NCBI GenBank assembly: GCA_038891515.1
Contig: JAWAEB010000004.1
Coordinates: 1 to 54,411, forward strand
DNA length: 54,411 nt
DNA from: HRBIN01 sp038891515
GTDB taxonomy: Archaea > Thermoproteota > Nitrososphaeria_A > Caldarchaeales > Caldarchaeaceae
Reading direction: 5' to 3'
Part shown: piece by piece, positions 15,064 through 22,463 of the stretch
Numbering within the stretch: the stretch's first letter is position 1
Layout: the number at the start of each line of letters is the position of its first letter
Program-made: the position numbers and the translations under genes
Notes under the pieces: generated by a model
Database searches by the model: none
What the model saw: only the letters and a program-made list of their open reading frames with translations
What the model was told of the DNA's origin: nothing

Positions 15064-15984
15064 ATGGTACGACATTTTCTCTCACTGGACGAGTATACCC
15101 CGAGGGAGGTTAGGGCAGTGCTGGATAGGGCACGCAAGCTAAAGAAGAGGGGCTATCCCAACACTTTACCACTCAGGAGAAAGATAATAGCACTGATCTT
15201 TCAGAAGCCATCAACTAGGACGAGGGTCTCCATCCAATCCGCTGTGGCAAAGCTGGGAGGAGAGTCCATCTATCTGGGTGTATCGGAGTTGCAGCTGGGG
15301 CGTGGAGAGACCGTCCTAGATACTGGCCGTGTCCTAGGTAGATATGTGGATGCGCTGGTTGCCCGGGTCTTCAAACATGAAGATCTTATAGAGTTGTCTA
15401 AGAATGGTAAGGTACCGGTGATTAACGCACTCAGCGACAAGCACCATCCTCTCCAAGCCCTCGCGGATATGATGACCATCATGGAGAACAGTAGGAACCT
15501 GAGAGGCGTTAAAGTGGCCTATGTGGGTGATGGGAATAACGTCTGCGTATCCCTGACACAGGTATGCGCGCTCATGGGTGTTAACATCTCACTAGCTATA
15601 CCTAGGGAGTATAGGCCGGCACCGGAGCTTCTCCGAAGAGCCTTTGAGTGGGCCGAGAAGAATGGGACGCGTGTGGAGATTTTGGAGGAGCCACAAGAAG
15701 CTGTGGCTGGTGCAGATTTTGTCTACACCGATGTATTTGTCTCGATGGGCTCCGAGGAAGAGAGAGACAGGAGGCTGAGCATCTTCCTACCCAAGTATCA
15801 GGTGAACAGCGCCTTACTAGCCAAGGCCGGCAAAGGGGCGAAGTTCATGCACTGTATGCCTATGCATCTGGGTGAGGAGGTTACATCCGAAGTAGCATAT
15901 GGTCCATCCTCCCTCATATACGACCAAGCTGAGAATAGAATGCACACATTCGCGGGACTTGTACTTAAGCTACTCACAGTCTGA
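15064..15984 (+). CDS. argF: ornithine carbamoyltransferase
   Basis: 306 aa, normal length. Carbamoyl-phosphate motif KPSTRTR (48-54), HHPLQALADMMTI, the OTC-specific SMG loop (VFVSMGSEEERDRR) and the Cys loop HCMPMHLGEE (standard HCLPAHRGEE). It makes citrulline from ornithine and carbamoyl phosphate for arginine synthesis. The SMG loop separates it from aspartate and most N-acyl-ornithine transcarbamylases. The ATG at 15064 follows a short promoter region shared with the divergent NrdD-like gene. No other arginine genes are nearby. Confidence 0.93.
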   Translation: MVRHFLSLDEYTPREVRAVLDRARKLKKRGYPNTLPLRRKIIALIFQKPSTRTRVSIQSAVAKLGGESIYLGVSELQLGRGETVLDTGRVLGRYVDALVARVFKHEDLIELSKNGKVPVINALSDKHHPLQALADMMTIMENSRNLRGVKVAYVGDGNNVCVSLTQVCALMGVNISLAIPREYRPAPELLRRAFEWAEKNGTRVEILEEPQEAVAGADFVYTDVFVSMGSEEERDRRLSIFLPKYQVNSALLAKAGKGAKFMHCMPMHLGEEVTSEVAYGPSSLIYDQAENRMHTFAGLVLKLLTV

Positions 15985-16770
15985 ACCGAAAATCCTGTCA
16001 ACTCCATATTCTTGAATGAGGTTGAGAAACAGGACTGAGCCCGTGTAGATGTCTACTGAGGCCTCTGCATACCTAGGATATGCCCAGCTATCATGGTATA
16101 TTGTGTAGAAATAGCCAAGGTGTCTACCACAGACCAGTACGCCCTCAAGTCTGTAGATCCCGTTTAACAATCCGAGGCTTTCCAGCATGCTCGATAACTG
16201 TTCGGTGTTGGGCCGGACGCTGGCTAGGAAGGTGTTCAGGTCATAAAGTGGACGGAGGACCAGCTTTCTAAGCCTGCCAGACTCTAACTCATTCATCAGC
16301 TGAACACCCGTGAGCAGGACCTTCACATCACCTACTCGCTGGTAAACCCTTACAGTCTCATAAAAGCCGCCCTCCTCCCGCTCTATTATATGGTCCTCGC
16401 CCCCTAGGACAGAGAAGAGTTTAACAGGTTCTACATGAATCTCAGCCTCCTTCCCGGGGTAGTATGTAACCATTTCCAGTCCTCGGCCACAGTAATATAG
16501 GATCAGCACACCGCCCCGCCGTGTCCCATATCTGAAGGTTTCGCAGCCCTGTGTTGGTGCGTAGGTGGCTACCCCATCGAGCTGATCGCCCAAAAAACTG
16601 AGAAGAGCCTCAGCAGTCTCACCGGGTGTGAAAGAACGGAAAAACGGCAGCATATCCACCGCCCCCTCCCCTCTGGAACGTGTGAGACCGGAAGTGTATA
16701 AGGTCATGTAAATGGATGCGGCTAAGGTTATCGAGAGGGCTACGAGGATTAGCTGGAGGACTTTGACCAA
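15970..16770 (-). CDS. membrane-anchored extracytoplasmic protein, paralogue of the protein at 43319
   Basis: 266 aa. An N-terminal hydrophobic anchor (VLQLILVALSITLAASIYMTLYTSG) is followed by an outside domain with conserved single Cys residues (QGCETF, YYCGRG, SDCE). The C-terminus YAEASVDIYTGSVLFLN resembles the last strand of PepSY-like domains ('VDAYTGEVL'). The protein at 43319 has the same anchor, the same Cys pattern and the same ending, so both belong to one lineage-specific family. Function unknown; ligand binding or protease inhibition outside the cell are options. TATA TATATA at 16796-16801 fits the ATG. Confidence 0.7.
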   Translation of the reverse strand: MVKVLQLILVALSITLAASIYMTLYTSGLTRSRGEGAVDMLPFFRSFTPGETAEALLSFLGDQLDGVATYAPTQGCETFRYGTRRGGVLILYYCGRGLEMVTYYPGKEAEIHVEPVKLFSVLGGEDHIIEREEGGFYETVRVYQRVGDVKVLLTGVQLMNELESGRLRKLVLRPLYDLNTFLASVRPNTEQLSSMLESLGLLNGIYRLEGVLVCGRHLGYFYTIYHDSWAYPRYAEASVDIYTGSVLFLNLIQEYGVDRIFGSDCE

Positions 16771-16818
16771 TTAACGGTAGGAGCTGGAATCGGTGTATAT
16801 AGCGTTTCCATCTTGAGG

Positions 16819-16828
16819 TATATATATA
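16819..16828 (+). promoter_or_regulatory. TATA box of secE
   Basis: TATATATATA ends 22 nt before the TTG start of secE at 16851, with GGTGGGGG between them. A second TATATA at 16796-16801 faces the other way toward the gene ending at 15970. Confidence 0.6.
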
Positions 16829-16850
16829 GGGGTGGGGGCATGATGATAGC

Positions 16851-17021
16851 TTGGGCATAATCGGGTTCTTCAAGTCAAGCTTCACCCTCCTTAAGCTGGC
16901 TCGAAAGCCATCCCAGAAGGAATACTCCATAACGCTCCGCATAACCCTCCTCGGTATCGGTATAATGGGTTTGCTGGCCTTCATAATACGGTTCGTGGCG
17001 CTGGCCTTCCAAGGTGTCTAG
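16851..17021 (+). CDS. secE: preprotein translocase subunit SecE (Sec61 gamma)
   Basis: A 56-aa frame from TTG 16851 to TAG 17019-17021. It starts MGIIGFFKSSFTLLKLARKP, the amphipathic SecE helix with the typical ARKP turn, continues SQKEYSITLRITLLGIGIMG and ends in one membrane span (LLAFIIRFVALAF). Length equals archaeal Sec61 gamma. An in-frame stop at 16827-16829 and no ATG/GTG between fix the TTG as the start. It clamps SecY in the membrane channel. Position directly before spt5 is the usual archaeal order. Confidence 0.9.
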   Translation: MGIIGFFKSSFTLLKLARKPSQKEYSITLRITLLGIGIMGLLAFIIRFVALAFQGV

Positions 17022-17033
17022 CGCTGGGAATCC

Positions 17034-17043
17034 TTTTTAATTT
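17034..17043 (+). promoter_or_regulatory. TATA-like box for spt5
   Basis: TTTTTAATTT lies 20-29 nt before the ATG at 17063, so spt5 can be transcribed separately from secE as a leaderless message. Confidence 0.4.
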
Positions 17044-17062
17044 CTACTGCGATATTCAATCG

Positions 17063-17971
17063 ATGCCATCACCCAAGTATTTCGCAGTAAAGACAACTGT
17101 TGGTCAGGAGAGGAACATAGCCAAGATGCTGGAGACTAAGTTTCAGGGAGTAGTTCTCAAGAGCGGCGAGACATTCGACGGTAGTGTGGATTTTGGTGGT
17201 GATGTTTGGTGCTGGCAGTCATTCAGATCACGGAAAACCATTCACCTTAAGGAGCTCGCCGTATTCGTAGGAAAGGGTGAAGGAGCAGCGTCCCCAATCT
17301 CAGCCTCAATCCACCGCCTTACTGAGGATGGCTCGCCAAGTGATTTGGTAGCTGATTTACTGTTAGACCCCCTCCTCCTGAAGGATTATGGATGGCATAG
17401 CCTCAAGCCAAGGCAGACCACAGTACTAAAGCGCAACGAGTCATACGTACTCATACTATCCTCCAAGACGCATGGTTACCTATGGTATTATGTGAAGGAT
17501 GGTGATGAGACCTTCGAGGGTGAAGCTCGTGTATCGGTGGATAATGGGGTGACATGGTCCCCCAGGGATTTCAAGTTTCTAATAAGGTTGGTTGAGGATG
17601 TGGATGTTGCATCCATTCTGATACTGCCCTCGGTGAAGGGCTATATCTTTGTTGAGGCTGGCTCCAAAGAGGCAGTGGCTACGGCCGTCCAGAACGTACG
17701 CCATATCAAAAACAGGCCACTCATCACGGTTGGCTTAGAAACCCTGACGCCCCACCTAGTGGAGACACCGCTTATCGACACAATAGATGTGGGGCAGATG
17801 GTGGAGATAGTGACGGGGCCTCTGAGGGGGATCGTGGGTAGGGTAATACGTGTGGAGAAGCCGAGACGTGAAGTAACCCTAGAGCTTAGGGAGGCAGCCT
17901 TCCAGCTCCCCATCTCAGTGTCTATTGATGCAGTCCGGCCACTGGAGTCGGCCTCGGCAAGCAGAAAGTAA
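17063..17971 (+). CDS. spt5: transcription elongation factor Spt5 (NusG) with a large insert in the NGN domain
   Basis: 302 aa, twice the usual ~150. NGN begins at YFAVKTTVGQERNIAKMLETKF (6-27) and resumes at VDVASILILPSVKGYIFVEA (180-199), EAVATAVQNVRHIKN (203-217). KOW follows: GQMVEIVTGPLRGIVGRVIRV (244-264) with a complete beta-barrel. Between them about 150 residues (29-178) are beta-rich: GDVWCWQSFRSRKTIHLKELAVFVG, HRLTEDGSPSDLVADLLL, YGWHSLKP, ESYVLILSS, GVTWSPRDFKFLIRLVE. That pattern resembles jelly-roll/galactose-binding-like modules usually found on secreted or phage proteins. The frame is continuous, so it is a real insertion. Spt5 with Spt4 keeps RNA polymerase processive; the insert sits after the first NGN helix. 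Neighbours secE and L11 confirm orthology. Confidence 0.93.
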   Translation: MPSPKYFAVKTTVGQERNIAKMLETKFQGVVLKSGETFDGSVDFGGDVWCWQSFRSRKTIHLKELAVFVGKGEGAASPISASIHRLTEDGSPSDLVADLLLDPLLLKDYGWHSLKPRQTTVLKRNESYVLILSSKTHGYLWYYVKDGDETFEGEARVSVDNGVTWSPRDFKFLIRLVEDVDVASILILPSVKGYIFVEAGSKEAVATAVQNVRHIKNRPLITVGLETLTPHLVETPLIDTIDVGQMVEIVTGPLRGIVGRVIRVEKPRREVTLELREAAFQLPISVSIDAVRPLESASASRK

Positions 17972-18013
17972 ACAACTAAATAAGCCTGAGATCTGTGGTG
18001 AGGGGAAAGACTC

Positions 18014-18502
18014 ATGACCCAGAAAAGCTTCAGGTTCCTTGTCGAGGGGGGGAAAGCCACCGCAGGACCGCCCATAGGACCTGCACTAGGGCCTCTAGGG
18101 CTCAATGTTATGATGGTGGTGGAGAAGATAAATGAGGAGACGAAGAACTTCAGGGGAATGCGAGTGCCTATTGAGATAGTTGTCGACACAGATACCAAGA
18201 CTTTCACAGTCGGTGTTGGCACACCCAGCACTTCAGCCCTCATAGCAAGTGAGCTGGGAGTTGAGAAGGGCTCGGGAACGCCTGGTAGGGAGTATGTGGG
18301 CAACCTCTCGATGGAAGCTATTGTGAAAATAGCGAAAGCCAAGATAGGTGACCTACGCTCCAAGACACTAAAATCGGCTGTGAAGGAGGTTCTGGGTTCA
18401 TGTGTGAGCATGGGAGTCAAAGTGGAGGGGAAACCGGCCAAGGAGGTGGTGAAGGAGGTGGAATCAGGTGAATATGACCGTCTTTTGGTGAGTACAGCAT
18501 GA
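18014..18502 (+). CDS. rpl11: 50S ribosomal protein L11
   Basis: 162 aa, archaeal length. KATAGPPIGPALGPLGLNVM is the L11 N-terminal signature; GVGTPSTSALIASELG and KIAKAKIGDL belong to the rRNA-binding C-terminal domain. It forms the GTPase-associated stalk base with 23S rRNA. ATG 18014 follows GGTGAGGGG, a strong ribosome-binding site. It overlaps the L1 start by 4 nt (ATGATG). Confidence 0.97.
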   Translation: MTQKSFRFLVEGGKATAGPPIGPALGPLGLNVMMVVEKINEETKNFRGMRVPIEIVVDTDTKTFTVGVGTPSTSALIASELGVEKGSGTPGREYVGNLSMEAIVKIAKAKIGDLRSKTLKSAVKEVLGSCVSMGVKVEGKPAKEVVKEVESGEYDRLLVSTA

Positions 18503-19158
18503 TGCAAGCAACCACAACCAAGCTATTGGAAGCGATCAAGAAGGCGAAGGAGCAGGCTGGAGAGAGAAAACTTAGACAGTCCATGGAGATGATCATAAAC
18601 ATAAAGGGTGTGGATCTGTCCAAACCTGAAAACAGGTTCACCGATAGTATAGAAATGCCCAACGACCTCGGACCTAAAAGGAGAAAAATATGCGTCATAG
18701 CGTCGGGCAACCTAGCCGTCCAAGCTTCGAGGATTGAGGGTGTTCAAAAGGTCCTACAGAAGGAGGACCTCGAGCTACTGATAGGTCGAAGGAGGGAGGC
18801 CAAGAAGCTCGCATCCCAGTATGACTTCTTTTTAGTGGAGCCCTCTATGATGGGTCTTGCTGCAAGAGCTTTGGGTGCGGCTCTAGGTGCTAGAGGTAAG
18901 ACACCTGTCCCCATCCCACCAGGCCAGGACTTGGAAAAGCTCGTTAGACGATATATAAATACGGTTGTGGTTCAATTGAGGAAGATATCGCAGGTAAGCT
19001 GTCTACTGGGATTGGCTGACGAGAGTGATGAGAAGCTTGCCTCAAACGCCGAAGCCATCCTCAATAGGGTGGTGGAGAAGATGGAGAAGCGGATGCGGAA
19101 TGTAGGCAGTATATATTTCAAGACGACTATGGGCAAACCAGTGAAGGTGAACATCTAG
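18499..19158 (+). CDS. rpl1: 50S ribosomal protein L1
   Basis: 219 aa, archaeal length. NRFTDSIEMPNDLGPKR, FFLVEPSMMGLAARALGAALGARGKTP and the C-terminal SIYFKTTMGKPVKV fit the family. L1 lines the E site and often represses its own mRNA. Elsewhere L10 and L12 follow L1 in archaea; here livG follows after 22 nt, so the usual L11-L1-L10-L12 unit is broken at this point. Confidence 0.97.
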   Translation: MMQATTTKLLEAIKKAKEQAGERKLRQSMEMIINIKGVDLSKPENRFTDSIEMPNDLGPKRRKICVIASGNLAVQASRIEGVQKVLQKEDLELLIGRRREAKKLASQYDFFLVEPSMMGLAARALGAALGARGKTPVPIPPGQDLEKLVRRYINTVVVQLRKISQVSCLLGLADESDEKLASNAEAILNRVVEKMEKRMRNVGSIYFKTTMGKPVKVNI

Positions 19159-19180
19159 AACTGAGTTGGTGCGGTGATTC

Positions 19181-19927
19181 TTGGCACCAATCCTCCAGTG
19201 CTCGGACGTGACAGTGAGGTTCGGCGGCGTAACAGCGCTAAAAAACCTATCCCTTGAAGTGGAGAGGGGTGAGATAAGGGGGCTCATAGGACCCAACGGT
19301 GCGGGAAAGACCACGTTCTTCAACGCTGTAACAGGAGTGGTAAAACCATCAACGGGAAAGATAATCTTCGACGGCAAGGAGATAACCGGACGCAAGCCCC
19401 ATGAAATATGCAAGCTGGGTGTATCGAGAACACATCAGCTGATAAAACCTTTCAAAAACATGTCTGTGCTCGAAAACGTTCTGGTTGGTGCCTATTTCGG
19501 CGTGTCAGGTAGAGTGAATAGTAATGTCGCATTAGATGATGCTAGGAAATCCATCAAGCTTGTCGGGCTCGACGGCTACGAAGACACGAAGGTCGGGACG
19601 CTGGATGTCCTGAGTCAGAAGCTTGTTGAGATTGCGAGAGCCCTAGCCACTAGGCCCAAGCTACTGCTGCTGGATGAGCCGGTGGCGGGATTGAGCCAGC
19701 ATGAGACTAGGAAGATTCTGAATATTGTTGAGGAAGTAAGGAAGAATGGTGTAACGATAATATTGGTGGAGCACGTGCTGAAAGCCGTGATGACGACCAG
19801 TGATAGGATCACGGTTCTCAACGATGGTGAGAAGATATTTGAAGGCACACCCAGAGAGGTTAGTGTAGCTCCAAAGGTTGTGGAGGCATATTTGGGAGAG
19901 GAGTACAGCGGCGGTGGGAGTAGCTGA
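19181..19927 (+). CDS. livG: branched-chain amino-acid ABC transporter ATPase LivG
   Basis: 248 aa from TTG 19181, 22 nt after L1. Walker A GPNGAGKTTFFNAVTG, RTHQLIKPFKNMSVLENV, Walker B LLLLDEPVAGLSQHET and the H-loop VEHVLKAVMTTSDRI follow the LivG pattern. The signature is degenerate: LSQKLVEIARALA where LSGGQQRLLEIARALA is usual, lacking the two glycines. It energises import of Leu/Ile/Val or related ligands with LivF. Its stop overlaps the livF start by 1 nt. Confidence 0.92.
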   Translation: MAPILQCSDVTVRFGGVTALKNLSLEVERGEIRGLIGPNGAGKTTFFNAVTGVVKPSTGKIIFDGKEITGRKPHEICKLGVSRTHQLIKPFKNMSVLENVLVGAYFGVSGRVNSNVALDDARKSIKLVGLDGYEDTKVGTLDVLSQKLVEIARALATRPKLLLLDEPVAGLSQHETRKILNIVEEVRKNGVTIILVEHVLKAVMTTSDRITVLNDGEKIFEGTPREVSVAPKVVEAYLGEEYSGGGSS

Positions 19928-20634
19928 TGCTTGAGGTGTCCGGTCTCAGCGTCTGGTATGGGAGCATTCAGGTCCTCTGGGATGTTAGTCTTGAGGTTGG
20001 GAGGGAGGAGGTTGTGGGTGTCTTCGGACCCAATGGAGCAGGCAAGACTACACTACTGCGAACAATAATGGGTCTCAATAAATATCTCAAGGGAAGGATC
20101 GTCTACGACGGTAGGGAGATATCCAGCCTCCCGGTTAGGGATAGGAGTCTCATGGGAATATCGTACGTCCCCGAGGGTAAGAGGGTTTTCCCACAGATGA
20201 GGGTGGTTGAGAACTTGATGTTGGGGGCTACCAACGTGTCTGATTGGACTGAGATGAGGAGAAGGCTGGAAGATGTTTACAGCTACTTTCCATGGCTTAG
20301 GGAGAGGCAGGACCAGCAGGCCGGCACACTCAGCGGAGGCGAGATGCAAATGCTCACGATAGCTAGGGGGCTGATGTCAAACCCCAAGCTCCTGATGTTG
20401 GATGAGCCTTCTTTCGGAGTGGCCCCCATATACGTGAAGAGGATATTCCAAATACTTAAGAGGCTTAATGAGGAGCGGGGTATAACAGTATGTCTCGTGG
20501 AGCAGAAGGTGAAGGAGGCCCTTAAGCTCTGCTCGAGATGCTACATAATAGAGTCGGGCAGAGTTGTGATGGAGGGCGAGCCTGCCAGCCTCGAGAGGAA
20601 CGACTACGTTCGTGAGGTATATCTGGGTATTTAA
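19927..20634 (+). CDS. livF: branched-chain amino-acid ABC transporter ATPase LivF
   Basis: 235 aa. Walker A GPNGAGKTTLLRTIMG, YVPEGKRVFPQMRVVENL (the LivF hallmark), intact signature LSGGEMQMLTIARGLM, Walker B LLMLDEPSFGVAPI, H-loop position occupied by Gln (CLVEQKVKEAL), which is normal in LivF. It pairs with LivG. Its TAA overlaps the TAA of the convergent livM in TTAA, so the two Liv half-operons meet end to end. Confidence 0.94.
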   Translation: MLEVSGLSVWYGSIQVLWDVSLEVGREEVVGVFGPNGAGKTTLLRTIMGLNKYLKGRIVYDGREISSLPVRDRSLMGISYVPEGKRVFPQMRVVENLMLGATNVSDWTEMRRRLEDVYSYFPWLRERQDQQAGTLSGGEMQMLTIARGLMSNPKLLMLDEPSFGVAPIYVKRIFQILKRLNEERGITVCLVEQKVKEALKLCSRCYIIESGRVVMEGEPASLERNDYVREVYLGI

Positions 20635-21578
20635 TCCATCCTAGGAGATGTCTTAGGAATTCTCGGCCGCACTCTTAGGTTGACCACTCCCTGCGGTGCA
20701 AATATAGCCACCAGCAATATTATGAGTCCGTAAGTAGCTAAGTGGAAGAAGGGTATGTTTAGCCACAGGAACTCCTGGATCAAAGTGATTAACGACCCGC
20801 CAAGGATAGCTCCCAGAAGCGAGGCTGGTCCTCCGAAGATTGTCATTATAAGGGGGGCAAGGGCTATCTCCAAGTTTAGCACACCGTCAGGACTGACCAC
20901 ACCAAGCCCGAACCCGAAGTTGGCCCCAAGGAATCCCGCAAAGATGCTACTCACCACGAAGACCTGCCTCTTAACGGCGAAGGCGTCGACACCATATTCC
21001 GAGGCAACATCCTCATCCTCCCTTATGCTGTTGAGGGCGAGCCAGAGCCTGCTCCTCTTGATTAGATAATGGACAACACTCGTCATAACTGTTATGCCCA
21101 TAGCAATGTAGAAGCCCGGGAGCATTCCGAAAAATTCCGTAACTACTATCTGGATTCCGCTGGCTCCCCCAGTTATCATACTTAGGTTTCTCGCCAAGTT
21201 GTACATGAGGGGTATGAGGCCGAAAGTCGCTACGGCGAAGTAGGCCCCACGGAGTCTGAGGAAGGGGTAGCTGAGTAAGAATGCCGCAACCCCAGAAACA
21301 ACAGGTGCGGCTAGGAAGGCCAGTATGGGGTGGAGCTGGAAGCCAAGCCTGCCCAGACTAAGTATTGGGAAAGTGTAGGCGCCTATGGCGAAAAAAGCGC
21401 CGAAGCCCAAGTTGTAGTAGCCGGCAAATCCTCCGAAGATGTCGTAGGCTATAGCTAGTCCTACGAAGGTAAAGAGGAAGAAGAGGAGGCTCACAACATA
21501 TAGGGTGGAGTAGAAGGGGACGGAAGCCAAAACTGCGAGTAGGGCCGACGCAGCCAATACCGTGGCAGTCTTCCTCAT
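20631..21578 (-). CDS. livM: branched-chain amino-acid ABC permease LivM
   Basis: 315 aa with eight or nine membrane spans. GGFAGYYNLGFGAFFAIGAY and YFAVATFGL are LivM signatures, and AEYGVDAFAVKRQVFVVSSIFAGFLGA-type sequence forms the coupling region contacting the ATPases. It starts at 21578, overlapping the livH stop by 4 nt, and belongs to the livK-livH-livM unit on the reverse strand. Confidence 0.93.
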   Translation of the reverse strand: MRKTATVLAASALLAVLASVPFYSTLYVVSLLFFLFTFVGLAIAYDIFGGFAGYYNLGFGAFFAIGAYTFPILSLGRLGFQLHPILAFLAAPVVSGVAAFLLSYPFLRLRGAYFAVATFGLIPLMYNLARNLSMITGGASGIQIVVTEFFGMLPGFYIAMGITVMTSVVHYLIKRSRLWLALNSIREDEDVASEYGVDAFAVKRQVFVVSSIFAGFLGANFGFGLGVVSPDGVLNLEIALAPLIMTIFGGPASLLGAILGGSLITLIQEFLWLNIPFFHLATYGLIILLVAIFAPQGVVNLRVRPRIPKTSPRMD

Positions 21579-22459
21579 CTTCTGCCACCGAATATTCCAC
21601 TAGGTCTAATAACTAGGACAGCTATCATAATTATGATAGCCACTATTCTCGCCCAGTTGGTTCCCATGTAGAAGGCTGTGTAGGCCTCGGCAATTCCTAT
21701 AGTGAGTCCTCCCACCAGCGAACCTATGAAGCTACCCAGACCTCCCAGTATGACGACTGTGAGGGCTATGACGGTGAACTGAAGCCCTTGGAACGGTGTG
21801 AGGCTAGTTATCATAGCTAGGAAGAGCCCGGACATGCCAGCTAGGGCGGCACCAAACCCGAAGCTGAGCGCAGACATTCTGGAAACGTTCACGCCGACAA
21901 TCTCCGCCAGCTCTCTATCCTGTATCGTAGCCCTCAGCCTCCGCCCATAACCTGTGGACTGTATTATGAACCTCGTGGTGATTGCTAGGATGATTAGAGC
22001 AACAAGTGATATGAAGCGGGTTGTGGGAATGATGAAACCTAAGATGTTTAGGGGCTGGAGAAATACCTGAAGCGAGACATAGTTGAGTCCTGCCTGTCCG
22101 AGGCCGAAGAATGACAAATCCTCAACAACCATTGCGAAGGCGAGTGTGGCTAATATGGAGACAGCTAGTGTGTTCTGGGTATTCTTGAGAATGACCCGTT
22201 GGACCATTGTCTTCTCGAAGATGACTCCAGCGGCAAAAAAGAGAGGGGGAACCAATGGGAGTATGATGAATGGGCTCAGCCCTGAAAGGGTGGAGGTCAC
22301 GAGTCCAAATATGCCTCCGACTACAACGAAGTCACCGTGAGCCACATTGAGTATCTTAGAGACACCGAAAATCATCGTAAGCCCTAGGGCTATTAGGCCA
22401 TATAGGCCGCCGAGAAGGAGGCCGCCAAAAATAATGATGATGTGGGTTTCTAAAGTCAT
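21575..22459 (-). CDS. livH: branched-chain amino-acid ABC permease LivH
   Basis: 294 aa from ATG 22459 (MTLETHIIIIFGGLLLGGLYGLIA). A frame opening earlier would run into livK and lacks homology. LGLTMIFGVSKILNVAHGDF and the coupling helix RELAEIVGVNVSRMSALSFGFGAALAGMSG are diagnostic for LivH. It follows livK by 4 nt. Confidence 0.94.
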   Translation of the reverse strand: MTLETHIIIIFGGLLLGGLYGLIALGLTMIFGVSKILNVAHGDFVVVGGIFGLVTSTLSGLSPFIILPLVPPLFFAAGVIFEKTMVQRVILKNTQNTLAVSILATLAFAMVVEDLSFFGLGQAGLNYVSLQVFLQPLNILGFIIPTTRFISLVALIILAITTRFIIQSTGYGRRLRATIQDRELAEIVGVNVSRMSALSFGFGAALAGMSGLFLAMITSLTPFQGLQFTVIALTVVILGGLGSFIGSLVGGLTIGIAEAYTAFYMGTNWARIVAIIIMIAVLVIRPSGIFGGRR

Positions 22460-22463
22460 TACT

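Noticed and set aside
17063..17971. intein as explanation of the Spt5 insert
   Set aside because: No Cys/Ser/Thr at a splice start followed by intein blocks and no His-Asn at the end of the insert; its pattern is that of a beta-sandwich.
17641..18507. long reverse frame opposite spt5 and L11
   Set aside because: It overlaps two certain genes fully and has Ser/Thr/Pro-rich shadow composition.
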